Assembly: GCA_033807695.1 (NCBI GenBank)
Contig: CM066303.1
Span: 434,001-498,000 of the forward strand
Origin: Daedaleopsis sinensis
Taxonomy: Eukaryota > Basidiomycota > Agaricomycetes > Polyporales > Polyporaceae
DNA length: 64,000 bases
Direction of reading: 5' to 3'
The notes under the pieces are model-generated. The model saw only the letters and a program-made list of their open reading frames with translations, was not told the DNA's origin and ran no database searches. Position numbers and translations under genes: made by a program. Position 1 is the stretch's first letter. Each line of letters starts with the position of its first letter. Positions 1 through 11,110 of the stretch are shown in pieces.

Positions 1-601
1 TCGTAAGCCTAGCTCGTCGTACGAAATCTCTATGTACGCAAGACCCTGTACAACCCGTGTCCAATAGTCCATCGAGATCTGTCTGCTCTCCCGTCTCGGG
101 ATTCTCAATGGTCAGCGGTATGTCCAACTGGCGCCGTGCGCCGGACCCGCGTACCACCTTGAAGTACCGAGGACCCACTCGTGTGATACTGAATGCATTT
201 GTTTTGGCGTCCGCCGCACTCGGACTGGATTTTCTGATTTTTTCATGGAGTTTATTGTTTATACTAGAGGTACATGTAGATGGACGAAAAGAGGAATTAA
301 GCACCGGTTTAGACCGCCGGCCACGCTCAAAACGAGACGCCTCTTCGGTATGAGACAACGGGATGCCGGTCGAAGATGAAGATCGGGTTGTGGAAGTCGA
401 CGGAGAAGGAGATACGTGAGGGGAACATGTTGGTACAGAGTCGTCGTCGCAAGGGAGATAATGTTCGAGTGTTGCGAAACGATTCGACGTTGCTATGTTA
501 CAGAGAGTTGAAGACGAGTTGGAGAGATGAAATGTGGCGGAAAGGGAGCGCGTAGATGCGGTTACGTGCTCCCGAAGTCGAAACCCTGCGCGGCAAAGTC
601 T
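1..601 (-). CDS. Ty3/gypsy Pol, N-terminal part (aspartic protease), cut by window start
   Basis: On the minus strand this frame is open from just below a stop at 602-604 to the window edge, with no stop codon in 200 codons. Near the edge it reads an aspartic protease active site, LLDTGCTGSCVHRDFV (catalytic D-T-G at about 54-61), preceded by LDIPLTIENPETGEQ. This is the retroviral-type protease of basidiomycete Ty3/gypsy Pol, which releases Gag, reverse transcriptase and integrase from the polyprotein. The frame has no convincing ATG of its own, overlaps the end of gag by 40 nt and lies in the -1 frame relative to it, so it is probably expressed as Gag-Pol by frameshifting. Reverse transcriptase and integrase would lie before position 1. 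The protease motif is seen directly; the expression mode is inferred. Confidence 0.85.
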
Positions 602-1584
602 TCAGGATCTTCGGCGGCGAAGAGACGGACGGACTCGAGGAACTCCTCGCGCGTGTCCTCTTCTTCCCATGCGCGACGGACCCGCTGTTGCTGGGAGTTC
701 CGATTGGGAATGTGCCAAGGGGACTGACACGGGCCAGCCTCGGACTTCTTCTTGCCGCATTTGACGCAGGCGCGATCGAGATCCATGGGCTGTCCGCGCC
801 CGCCGTACAGGATCCCGGTACTATCACGGCGAGTGCTCGAAGAAGGCGGGGCTAGGTTCGTCGTGACCGAAGGAGTGGGGGCCGAAGGGCGCGCTGTCGT
901 GCTCGACGATGTCGTAGTAGTGCTGATGCGTGGTTGCGAGTGAGACGTGTTGGAGGAGAACGCGTTGCCGCGCATGACGATCTGGCCCTTGCGCCAGAGT
1001 GTATCGATATTCTTGATGCGCGTCTTCCACGCTTCGTAACTAGTGGGCTCGGTCCCGGAAGCGTAGATGGTTTGGACGATGTTGGGCTTGGCGTTGCGCT
1101 GAAGGATGTCGAGGACGTGCGGGTCGGTCGTCTTGAAACCGGCTTGGTCGACGAGCTCCTCGAACTCCTGGAAGAAGTCGTTCGCTTCGCGGTTGCCCAT
1201 GAAGCACCTCTCAAGCCGCGCTTGTGCGGTCTTGGCTAGGTTCGGGTCGACGAAGATCTTGTCGAGCTCGGTCCAGAAGTCGTCGGTCGTCGTGAACGTC
1301 CACTGGCCGCCCTGGTGGTGCTTCTTGGAGAATGCCTGCCTCCAGCGTTCGATGCGCTCTCCTTGAATGAAGGAGACGATCGTAGCAATGGCTCGATCCT
1401 TGTCCATGCTTCCCACGTAGAGCTGAACTTGCTGCTTCCAGGCGTCGTATCGCGACTTAGTCCCATCGAAGGACTCGGGGGCCTTGGCCTTGGGTGTGGG
1501 AGACGAGGGTCGAAGGCGTCGGAAGAGCGTGCCGATCGCCTGGTCGATGTAGGCTTGCGTAGCCGGATCGATTGGTGTCGCCAT
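562..1584 (-). CDS. gag: Ty3/gypsy Gag (capsid/nucleocapsid)
   Basis: A 340-aa frame starting MATPIDPATQAYIDQ. The central part (about residues 35-190, with PESFDGTKSRYDAWKQQV and TTDDFWTELDKIFVDPN) is the retrotransposon Gag/capsid fold that packages element RNA. Near the C-terminus is a Zn-binding motif CVKCGKKKSEAGPCQSPWH (C-x2-C-x9-C-x4-H), the expected nucleocapsid-type site. The frame stays open upstream of this ATG to 2040 and reads protein-like sequence (GPRFVPGHFTPE, then a D/C-rich stretch) but without an in-frame ATG. The only plausible upstream ATG (1988, MDSDYDYDTLLEALY) is one frame away. Either translation starts at 1584, or this copy has a one-base indel near 1940. Overlaps the pol frame at 562-601. 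Confidence 0.85.
   Translation of the reverse strand: MATPIDPATQAYIDQAIGTLFRRLRPSSPTPKAKAPESFDGTKSRYDAWKQQVQLYVGSMDKDRAIATIVSFIQGERIERWRQAFSKKHHQGGQWTFTTTDDFWTELDKIFVDPNLAKTAQARLERCFMGNREANDFFQEFEELVDQAGFKTTDPHVLDILQRNAKPNIVQTIYASGTEPTSYEAWKTRIKNIDTLWRKGQIVMRGNAFSSNTSHSQPRISTTTTSSSTTARPSAPTPSVTTNLAPPSSSTRRDSTGILYGGRGQPMDLDRACVKCGKKKSEAGPCQSPWHIPNRNSQQQRVRRAWEEEDTREEFLESVRLFAAEDPEDFAAQGFDFGST
580..586 (-). promoter_or_regulatory. -1 ribosomal frameshift heptamer GGGTTTC between gag and pol
   Basis: Read on the minus strand, the last gag codons are CAG GGT TTC GAC and contain G GGT TTC, an exact X XXY YYZ slippery heptamer in the gag frame. The gag stop follows 16 nt further on (562-564). Slipping back one base enters the open pol frame. 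A downstream stem or pseudoknot was not established by eye. Confidence 0.65.
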
Positions 1585-2038
1585 CGTTCCTGTTGGGCGA
1601 GAAGCTTCGGATGTGGAGGTTGGAACGACGGTTTCGGGGGTAAGGATGGGTGTAGCGGAGGTTGCGCGAATGATCGGTCGGATGTTAAGTTGGGTGTCGA
1701 GTCGACCGAGCTGCGAGGTGACGTCGCGGTAGCGGTGCGAACAAGGGTTGTCGTCGCACGATTGAAAGTCGTCGGTGTCGACGTCGAACCAGACGTCGCA
1801 GTCGAGGTCGCAGTCTCGCGCGTGGAACGCGTGCGCGCAAGGAGATTGAGGAGATGGGGAGTTGGAGGCGTGTTCCGGAGTGAAGTGGCCGGGGACGAAG
1901 CGCGGTCCGCGCTCGTCGCGAGGGGAGATGGAGATCGGGGACGGTATAGTGCTTCGAGTAGGGTGTCGTAGTCGTAGTCCGAGTCCATGTAACGTGACCG
2001 GTCCACCGTCTGTGCACGGTGCGCCAGCGATCGAGGGG

Positions 2039-2860
2039 TGTTAATCCCCGATCCGGACAAGAAACCGGGTGGGTGGCTTGGAGGGTCCGCCGAGACAGCA
2101 CTCGGGGGCTCGGGCTCTCCAGCGGCCGTAACGCGCCTGCCTCACAAGGCTGACTGACGCGTGGGGGAATAAGCAACGAGTACTGTAAAGACTAAACGTA
2201 ATTAGCAAGCAGACGCGTAAAGAACACGATACCGTAAGAGTAAAGTAGGCGGGATCTTGAGGAAGGAGGAGTCCACCGGGGTGACAAGCCGGCGGAGGTG
2301 TGTCGCGTCGAGGAATGGTCGTTCAACGCGTCGAACGGGAGGGAAGGTGGAGTAGAATCGTGGAACGGAGAGGTCTGGTGGTGGTGGTCGGAAGAGGAAG
2401 GTAGGCGCCTAACGGCGTGTCGCCTGAGAGGGGCCGAGGAAGTCGGAGATGAAGAATCGCTCACGCGCCCGCTAGATACCACGGACGCGAGATGAAAGGA
2501 GAAGGGGAAGCTTCGAGCTTATGATACGGCGACCGCGAGACACGCGGGAAGGAAGAGGGAGGGAGGAAGTACCAGCTCGAAGCTGAGGATCTCATCCCCA
2601 GCTCAGGCGGCTTATGTATTGACTTGAGATACATCATAACACCGCCCTCCGGGCATACCTGTCCTCGAACGAAACATGGGAAAGATAAGATATAAGATAG
2701 GATAAGATAAGGCGTGTAGGATAAGATCAGATAGTAGGTGTACAGGATAAGATAAGATAGTAGGCGTATAGGATAAGATAAGATAGTAGGCGTACCGGGA
2801 GTCGGGATACATACGACGGCCCGGATGGCGCGCGAGGAAAGATTACTCATAGCATTCACA
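2039..2860 (-). repeat. Putative 5' LTR of the Ty3/gypsy element
   Basis: On the minus strand the segment begins TGTGAATGCTATGAG (2860 downward) and ends GGATTAACA (2039), giving TGT...ACA termini. It sits upstream of gag and has no protein-like frame of its own. It contains an array of GATAAG repeats that would lie in U3. The partner LTR is outside the window, so the boundaries and the target duplication cannot be confirmed. No clear tRNA primer-binding site was recognised below 2039. Confidence 0.45.
2684..2795. repeat. Tandem repeat of about 26 bp with eight GATAAG motifs
   Basis: Three to four imperfect copies of a unit resembling GGATAAGATAAGATAGTAGG. Eight GATAAG hexamers (some overlapping by one base) fall within 112 bp. 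GATAA is the core site of fungal GATA-type transcription factors, so this could be an enhancer in the LTR. Confidence 0.7.
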
Positions 2861-3330
2861 TAATAAACTGCAGCATAAGATCTTCACAGCCACCGACTGC
2901 AGCATTCCCACAAGCCGATCCTCTTCTCCCCCTACTATAAGTCTATTCCTCTATACTCGCAGCGACCGTCCGCCTCGTTCATAAGCCTCCTACTGGTCCC
3001 ATCCACCTCAACTTCGCATTCCCAGCGAGAAGACGCGACCCGACTGCGACACCACGACGCGCACGCAACACCGCGGGACAGGTCGAGAACGCCGCGAGGC
3101 ACGCGGCGTTCTTCCTTCAAAATGTAAGTGCTTCTCGCGAGTCCACATAGCCCGCCCCGTTCTGGCGTTGTCGGGCGGCGCGCGTACGTACGAGCTCTTC
3201 CATTCCTCGCCGCACGGGGACGTCTCGTCTTTTAAGACCGTCCGCGACCGCAGCACGCAACCCACCATCCCCACCTTTTCCCCCTTCATTTCTGGCCCCC
3301 CTCCTCTTCGTCCTTTCTCCCCCCAACAAC
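2861..3330 (+). promoter_or_regulatory. Promoter and 5' leader of the six-exon gene at 3331
   Basis: A TATA-like CTATAA lies at 2935-2940 followed by C/T-rich sequence. A GTAAGT donor at 3124-3129, directly after an AAAAT context, suggests a 5'-UTR intron ending before the ATG at 3331. The leader is pyrimidine-rich up to the CAACAAC-ATG start context. Confidence 0.4.
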
Positions 3331-4281
3331 ATGTCCGTCCCTCCCGAGACTGTCGACTCCCCCGCGACTCGCAGGTACGTCCTCTACCCACGCGCGCCGG
3401 CGCGCCTGTTCGCTCTGCATTGGACACTAACTAGGGATTGGGGTCGCGCCCAGCCCGTCCCCCGACCCCGCGCCTGCGCAAAACGAAAACGCCCGCGATG
3501 GGTCAGCCTCCGACTCTTCCGCGAACGCGTCCGATGCCTCAGGCCCGCGCGCAGAGGTTCCCGCCCCAATGAGGCCCCAGGAGGAGCGTTCTGCAGTCGT
3601 CAGGTCGGTGACCGCACCGTACGTACCCAACTTATCTCGTCGCCCCTTCACGTTTCACCAACATCAAGCACGCGTTCGAAGCATCGCGAGGGCGTCCCCT
3701 CCCCCCGTCGAGATCATTACGACTCCGGCCACCGCGCAGTGCGTTTTCCCTCCCCTCCTCCCTTCGAGTATCTGCCACTGACACGACAAGCGGCAGGCGT
3801 ACGCCCGCTACCGGCCCCATCCGGACCAACCAGCAGCCGCCAATGGGTCCGTACGCGGTATCTAGGACGTCCGCAGTCGTCGCTGACATACGTTCTCTTC
3901 ATCTCGCAGGATACTGGGCTTTCCCGGCCATGCAAGTCGGCGCCGCGAACATTGGCGGTTCCCCCTCGCTGCCTGTCATGCCGGCGGCCTACATGGTTCC
4001 TGTCTTCCTGTACCCGGCATTCCCTGTCGCCTACCCGTACGCACAGGGTGGAAACGGCGCGAACAACGCGAACCAGTCGACGCGCGCTCCGACGCGCGGC
4101 TACGCCCCCTACCCCACGCAGCCAGTCGCTGGTCCGTCCGTGAGTCGCGCGCCCGCCGACTTGTCTGTTTTCTTGGCTTACCTGCGTCCTACAGTCCCAA
4201 ACCGACCAAGGCAGCAACGGCGGCGCCCGGGGCCGTTCCCGCAAGTCCGCCCGTGATGAGAAGCGCAAGGAGAAGAAGTAA
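3331..4281 (+). CDS. Hypothetical protein, 218 aa, six exons, low-complexity
   Basis: Exons 3331-3374, 3454-3618, 3669-3738, 3797-3857, 3910-4139 and 4195-4281. Phases close exactly (657 nt, 219 codons). Introns have GTACGT, GTACGT, GTGCGT, GTATCT and GTGAGT donors, and CTAAC or CTGAC branch points can be seen in most. The predicted protein has an S/P/D-rich N-terminal half, a central hydrophobic and aromatic stretch (VPVFLYPAFPVAYPYAQ), an N/G/P-rich segment and a basic K/R tail ending RKSARDEKRKEKK. I recognise no domain. The tail resembles a nuclear localisation signal, but that is inference. The start was chosen because it is the first ATG that opens into all six consistent exons; the spurious frames through the introns lose the tail. 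Confidence 0.65.
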
Positions 4282-5149
4282 TCATCGCGTATGAGCGCCA
4301 AGGCGGCGCCTCGTCGTATACTTGTTCGTTTTCTTGAGATGTACGTTTCGATATGTCGAGTCTCGCGAATCTAGTGTGTGCTCGGTGCAATCTACTACTC
4401 GTCGTTCATCGGTGCTCGGCACCTTTCGTCTCGCCGCTCCTCGTTGAGTGCATTCGACTCGCGTGTCTCTGTACATATATGATATGAGCTCCCGTTCTAA
4501 CCACCACAATCACGTCGGCTCGGTCCATGCGTGCCTGTGGCGTACCCGGAGAAAGGGATCCGCGCGCGCGTTTGTCGATCGCGGCACCAACTCCGCTCCG
4601 CCGTGCTGTGAAATTGCGTCCCGATCTCGGTTACTGATCATTAATACTCGTGAACAGTACAAAACTTTTCTGCACCGGGCCGAGAGTTTACCGTCTCCGA
4701 CCGCCCGACTGGGTAGCATGTGCACCATCTCGTTCGTACCAGGCTGGTCCATGTACCGCCACTTCGGGCGCACCCACCACTCCACGCACCCCACGCACTA
4801 CACGTACCACTGGTCGGGCTCGCGAGCGGCGAATCCAATCCAAACGCGTCGCCGATAGTGCGTCTCGCGCGTCTCTGATTCGAATGATGCTCATCTCGAA
4901 CGCGCACGCGACCGCCGAGGACGTATCGTCTTCCACCTGGACAGACAACTGCGGATTGCTGACCGTCTAGCATCTGACTTTCGAGCTTTTAGATCCTCCT
5001 CGCGACCTTTTCTTCGCCTGCAGGCAGGTCGGCTTTCACGATTGACCTTCACGCGACGCCAAGTTCAATTATCAGTCAAACCCATCGCTGCATTTCGTGA
5101 GTCTTTCTCTTGCGTCTCCTCCCTCCACGTCCCCCTCATTCTCTCTAGA
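4282..5149 (+). other. Intergenic region: 3' UTR and upstream leader
   Basis: No supported gene. The first part is presumably the 3' UTR of the preceding gene. The last 100 bases are C/T-rich and end CTCTCTAG-A before the ATG at 5150, which may be the acceptor of a 5'-UTR intron. Confidence 0.4.
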
Positions 5150-8100
5150 ATGAGCAAATCGTCAACGGCTACTGTACCAAAGACGTCGTCGCGGCTACCG
5201 TCTAAGTCAGCTTGGGCAAAAGGCCCGCCAGCGAACACTTCGACAGCGTCGTCGCCCCGACCACAATCGCCCGCTCCTTCTGTGACCTCTCCTTCAACCA
5301 CCCACTCTAGACGACCGAGTACGTTAAGCCAAGCTGTACAGGGTGTAGCGTTCAAAGATGGAGCACGCACACCGACTACTGCCACAAAACCAGGTGCGTC
5401 CCGCCCTTCCTGTACCCCTTTTGCACCGCCCCAGAGATCTCACACGTCTCCAGGCTCATCGGTGACCTTTGGGTCCATAGATGATGCCTCAGCACCTATA
5501 TCGTCATCACCTGCCACAGTACCCACCATCAAACCCGAGGGGATCAAGTCGTTCGGGAGCGTACCGGCACATCCATCCAACGGGAAGATGCATACGCGGA
5601 CGACGTCGTTTTCGACTGGAACACCTCCGTCGATTGCCTCGGCAGCTTCATCATCCGCCGTGCCTTCTACCGCATCTACATCTGCCTCATCTTCTGCTGC
5701 TCCATCCGCGCCGACTCTATCATCGACTCCTAGTCGTACAAAGTTCGACGTCAAAAGTCTCTTCCGAAACAAGAGCTCCGATGCCCCTTCTACTTCCACC
5801 CCCGCCTTGGCCTCACCTTTCACTCGTCCCGCTCCGCTTCCTCAGTCCTCATTGCCACCTGCAGGACAACATTCACATCAGCCATCGCTTTCTCAAATAC
5901 CCTGCAATTCCGGCACCACTCCCATCGGCCCTGGCTACCGCTCGCATCATCGAAGACATCGGAAGCATCCAGTATCCCGAGGGCATCATGAGCCCCAAGC
6001 TTGAGCTTGACACCAACGCGAAGCAGGGCAAGTTCCGGTGCGTGTTGTTTCCAGCTACTCGGTCCAGCCGGCATTGACGAATTGTTGTCCAGATATGATC
6101 GCGATTTCCTCCTCCAGTTCATGGCCGTCTGCAAGGAGAAGCCCGATTCACTCCCACCTCTTGACGCAATCGGTCTCGAGCCCACTGATCAGACATTCGC
6201 CATGACTCGCGGCGGCTCGCACGGGCGGCGCACATCGTCCTCCGCAGTGCCACCTAGCCGGCAGGCTTCAGTCGGACTCGGCATATCTGGATTCAAGCAG
6301 CCGCCTCCGAATCCTTTCACTATGGGACAGTTCTCGACTCCGACGCAGAAGCTGGCCACCAGCGAGGAACGCTTCGCCGCTTCCAGCCGCTCTACGTCCA
6401 TGTCCGTCAACCCGGCAGGCATGCCATTCGGCCGTCCATCTCCCATGGTCCGCTCATCGAGTCAGGGCGGTCCCGGACACTCGAGCAGCGGTTGCACGGA
6501 GGAGTCAGCGTGGGGGCAAGAGGGACAAGGAGCGCCCCGGTACTGGTCAATCTGGCCAAGGCAGCTCTTTCGGTCCATCATCGAATCTCGGCCCCGGGAT
6601 GCTCGAGCCTGTGGCGCCTCTCGAGGTATCCGCGAACCGATGGACGCCGGCAAGTGTCAGCAAGAAGGGCCCGTCCGTGGAACAAGACTCCCCAGAGGTC
6701 GTAGATCGCAAGGTCCGCGCGCTGCTGAACAAGCTGACCATGGAGAGATTCGACTGCATCTCCGACCAAATCATCGAATGGGCCAACAAGTCTGAGAAGG
6801 AGAAGGACGGCAGGAGGCTAATCCAAGTCATTCGACTGGTGTTCGAGAAGGCGACGGACGAAGCGACCTGGTCCGAGATGTACGCGCGCTTGTGTAGGAA
6901 GATGATGGAGCAGATCAGCCCGGACGTCCACGACGATGGTATCAAGAACGCCGAGGGCAAGCCCATCGCTGGCGGTCAGCTCTTCCGGAAGTACCTCCTG
7001 AATCGCTGTCAAGAGGACTTCGAGCGTGGCTGGGTCGCGAAGAAGGCCACTGCCGCGGCTGCTGCGACGAAGGCGAGCGAGGATAAGGCTGCGAAGGCTG
7101 CCGCCGAGAAGGATGGGGGGGGGGATAGTACGTTATCTGAATAGTACTACGCCGCTCAGAAGGCAAAGCGTCAGGGCCTCGGTCTCATCAAGTTCATCGG
7201 AGAGCTCTTCAAGCTGCAAATGCTTACCGAACGTATCATGCACAAGTGTGTCAAGAAGCTTTTGGGCAACGTCGAAAACCCCGAGGAAAAGGAGATTGAG
7301 AGCCTGTGCAAGCTCCTGACGACCGTCGGGCAGAGTCTCGATCCTGTGAAGGCCCGCGCACACATGGACGTGTACTTCACACGCATGAAGGAGTCGACGA
7401 AGAGCCCCAACGTCAATTCGCGCGTGCAGTTCATGCTGCAGGTCAGTTGTCGACGCATTCTGTGCATGGAGGCTTTGCTGACCGTGTTGCCAGGATATCA
7501 TCGAGTTGCGTGAGCGCAAGTGGATACATCGGAATGCAATGGCCGCGCCGACGACTATCGCTGCCCTTCACGAACAGGTATGTGCCCAGCGCAACGATCG
7601 GTTTAGGAGACGCTCATCCGGATTCCGCTAGGCTGCGAAGGAGAAGGTCTTGCAAGAGAAGGAGGCTTTCAACCGCACTTTGAGCATGTCGCGTGGTGGC
7701 TCAAGACGTGGTGGCGAGCGTGGCGACCACTCTCAGGTCGGTCCGGACGGTTGGGCCGTCGCCGGCGGTCCTGCTGCTCGTCCCCCTCCCAAGGCTGGAG
7801 ACCTGTCTCAGTTCGGCAAGATCAACAAGGCGACGCCGATGACGTTCGGTCCCAGGTCGGTGTTCCAGAAGGGCGACAGAACGAAGAGTCGCGAGTCTAC
7901 CATCCGCGCGGGCTCAAGCAACATGTCCTCGATGCTCGGCCAGACAGACATCACTGCTGAGGTCACGTCCGGCAAGTCGAGTCGCCCGCCAAGTCGCAAG
8001 AACAGCATCGACCTTGGGTCCGGTGGTGCGCCCGACGTAGCGTCAGGGGCCCCGCCCCAATGGAAGAGGCTGCAGTTGCTGCCCCGCGGTGTCCCTGTCG

Positions 8101-8600
8101 AGTCGAAGTCGGATGCTACCCTTGCTACGTCGACTGTCAACTCGGACGATGAGGGCGCGGAATCGGCATCTGGTGCTCCTTCGATGTCTGAGGAGGAGGC
8201 GAAGACTCGTATCAAGGAAGACTCGAAGGAGTTCATGGCCATCCGCGACCTCAACGAGGCTGAGGTCTACTTCACGAAGCTCTCCTCCGAGTGGCGGCAT
8301 CTCCTCGTCGACAAGCTCGTCACCCAGGCGATCGAGTCGAAGGAGGCGGATGCACAGTTGGTCACGGACCTCTTCGACCGCGCCGCGTCGAAGAACCTTT
8401 GCTCGCCTGCGTCGATCGAGGAGGGCTTCACGCCTACGATCGAGATCATTGACGACATCGTCATCGATGCACCGAAGGCGTTGGACCTGCTTGCCAAGAT
8501 GATGCGGGGAGCGCACTTGCGTACCGACGAGGAGCGTCGGACGCGGCTTGCTAGCAAGTCGGAGTTCAGTTCGGACAAGTTGCTCAGATTGTCATCATAG
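5150..8600 (+). pseudogene. eIF4G (translation initiation factor 4G), disrupted copy
   Basis: eIF4G is the scaffold of the cap-binding complex. Visible parts, in order: S/P/T-rich N-terminus with SKSAWAKGPP and GVAFKDGA; SALATARIIEDIGSIQYPEG; the eIF4E-binding motif YDRDFLL (YxxxxL-phi) just after an intron at 6038-6092; TPASVSKKGP; MIF4G domain from DRKVRALLNKLTMERFD to LRERKW; and a C-terminal MA3-like region (EAVYFTKL-type helices, 8160-8590). Introns at 7442-7493 and 7578-7631 are intact. Disruptions: the frame changes between about 5860 and 5920 with no usable GT donor, and the usual charged central region is missing; the frame changes again at about 6485-6510; and a TAG stop at 7142-7144 lies inside the MIF4G domain where relatives read SEEYYAAQ. 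An intact copy elsewhere would be expected, because eIF4G is essential. Sequencing error at all three places is possible but less likely. Confidence 0.8.
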
Positions 8601-9949
8601 ACGATCACGCATCTTCACTTCTCTATCCTGTAGTGCATATCCCCATCGGGCCCTGCCTTCCTTGCCATCTGCCTGGCTTTCTGCTGTTCTTTGCCGCGAC
8701 CCCCGTGTTTTCATCTGCACTCTTACGTCTTGGTGTCTCGTATTCCACGCATATTCGCGCTGGTGTCTGCATAGTGTACCACGTCAGCGTCGCGCGATAG
8801 ACAAGACCGGACTGCCCTACCGACAGAATCGAAACACTCGCGTAGCGTCTCTGATCGACGCTGGTGCAGTCACGTCCGGTGCTCACGGAGGGAGCACATC
8901 GACATTCGAAGTTACTGCGTTGATGCGGACAGAGTCACGGACCGTGTGTCGAGACTTACATCGCGCACGGACCCGCCGGTCGGGAGGCATGTCCGCGGGC
9001 GACGTCGTGAGCACGCTCGGGTCGCGCAAAGGGCGGCGAGGGTACGGAGGAGCCTGTGGGCCGCCACGCGTCGACCGAAACGCTGCGCGTGCGCCGGGAA
9101 CCATCGGCGCACTCTACATGTTCATTTGCAATGCGAGCAGACCAAATTGTGGCATATTTTGTCATCGACGCGCTCGCTGGCTTGAGACTGCAGCATAACA
9201 CATACACTTCTGTCGGCCAAGAGTTACACGGGTGGCCGCTAGTACTAATGACCCGCGGCGCGCGGCGCGCACCTAACACCTGCTGCCGTCCTCTCGACTA
9301 CCTATACACGTTGCTCGGTCGAGTCCGAGGGGACGACATGCCCATCCTTCGCCCATTCTGGTACGCCTTCCCCGAGGACACCCGCACCTTCTGCGTCGAC
9401 AACTAGTTTCCCTTCGGGTTGTCGGTCACTGTCCCCCGCGCTCGAGTACTACCGAAGGCGCCCGCGTGCACCGTCAACTGACCGGTGCGGGTATCTCGGT
9501 GGCAATCCCCAGTGGCTCGCGTCGAGATCGCGACGATGACGACGGAGCCGCACACGCGGAATCTCGAGCTCCTCGTGGATCTGGGAGTCGCTGGGCGCTT
9601 CTGGTTCGTTCTATGTCGATGACGGGATGTCGGTCGCTCACGACAGGACGTCGAGGGTGTTGATTGAGCGCCGTGCGGTACAGTTCGGACTCGAACAGCC
9701 GTTGCGACAACGCAAAGTCAGTTCCCGGCCATCCACATCCACCACGTGGCAAGACAAACACATACTCGGAGCGTAATCGGGCGTCGTTAATGCGAGCGGC
9801 CCGGATTCGATCGTCGGCACTCGGAACAGGTCGGTGTCCTGTTCCCATTGCTTTCCGCGATACACTCGCAGCAGGCGACCGAGTCCGGGTGTACCCTCGA
9901 CCGTAGCGTCGGGCTTCTTCCGGATGGGATTCACGTCATCTATGTTAGT
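8601..9949. other. Intergenic, no supported gene
   Basis: 3' flank of the eIF4G copy, then sequence with only short overlapping frames on both strands. A minus-strand frame around 9640-9970 looks faintly protein-like but has no recognisable motif. Confidence 0.4.
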
Positions 9950-11110
9950 GGCTGCCGTACATGGTACCCACACACACCGAGCCTCGTCAGTCGCGCGCGA
10001 GGCTCAGTGTGTGTGCTCGAACATATGAGGGACTCACCTCGGAATCATGTGCGAGGGGCAGCTGGGTACCGGATTCACGTGGGTCCGATGTGCTTGATCC
10101 GGATGCGGCCATGCATGGTACAGACCCCGAGTCTCGTCGGTCGCTGGCCGCGGGGCTCGGTGGGTGTGATCGAACACACGAGGAACTCACGATGAAGTTG
10201 TCCTTGTCGACATCGTCATCGTCGTCTCTCCTCACAGCCGCCCTCTCATCGTCCCAGATGTTGTGAATGTCCTGCACACGCGGGAAGCTCTCGTCGTCCA
10301 AATCGTCGTCCGACGACTCGCTGCCGGGAGCGGAGAAACCACGCGCGCGACCTTTGTAAGGTGATGAATCACCTGCGGGTATAGAGAGTGGGATGGGACC
10401 CATACCGATCGCAGAACACAGCGGGGGAATCTGGGGCACCTCGGGGTCGTGCTTGCGAGGCTTGGAGGTGAGCCACCCATCGTTCGTGATGGTAAAACTA
10501 TGAGGACGAACACATAGTGAGCGTTCATCCCGTATTGTTTATATGACTTTCTGTTCCAGTATTTCTTCGTTCGTAGTGCTTCGCGTCTGCGGCGAACCCC
10601 CATTTCCGTGTCCTCTGCTCACCTGGATGGATGATACGCTTGCGCTGAGCCCAGGCTCGGTCAAGCGTAGCGTCCATCTGAGATGTTCAATGGGCTCGTC
10701 TCGGGCGGCCTTTGGAGAAGGTTCGCTGTGACTGTTGGCTATGCATGGTACACACACAGTATATGCTTGAAACCCACCTCGGCCACGTGCAGGGGAGCAG
10801 TTTGGTACCGCGTTCACGTGGGCGGGCGCAAGGTACGCTTGCGGCGAGCCCGTCTCCGGTGAAGCGTACCGTCGACGGGCTACCGTTGACCATGTCATGC
10901 ACGGTACACACATGAACTGAGCCGGGCCCGGTCCAGCGTAGCGTCGACCGGCTCGCTGTGACCGTTGATCATGTTGTGGGCCACGCACGGTACGCACATA
11001 CACTGAGCCTGCGCGGTCTCTGACGGGTCTTGGTGCGTGCTCGAAATGAGGAGCGCACCTCGGAGGAGCAGCTTGGTATCGGATGCACGCGGCCAGCGGG
11101 CGAGTCGGGT
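9950..11110. repeat. Degenerate dispersed/tandem repeat block
   Basis: Variants of CATGCATGGTACACACAC recur near 9960, 10113, 10741, 10897 and 10983. A second element, like GGGGCAGCTGGGTACCGG followed by ATTCACGTG, recurs near 10055, 10790 and 11062. Spacing is irregular (about 85-630 bp), consistent with old, eroded repeats. Confidence 0.5.

Noticed and set aside
2013..2027. TGGCGCACC as tRNA primer-binding site of the retrotransposon
   Set aside because: Lies 12 nt from the proposed LTR end and matches no tRNA 3' end that I can name.
7125..7144. Possible mini-intron GTACGT...TAG removing the premature stop of eIF4G
   Set aside because: Only 17 nt long, too short for splicing, and removing it shifts the frame.
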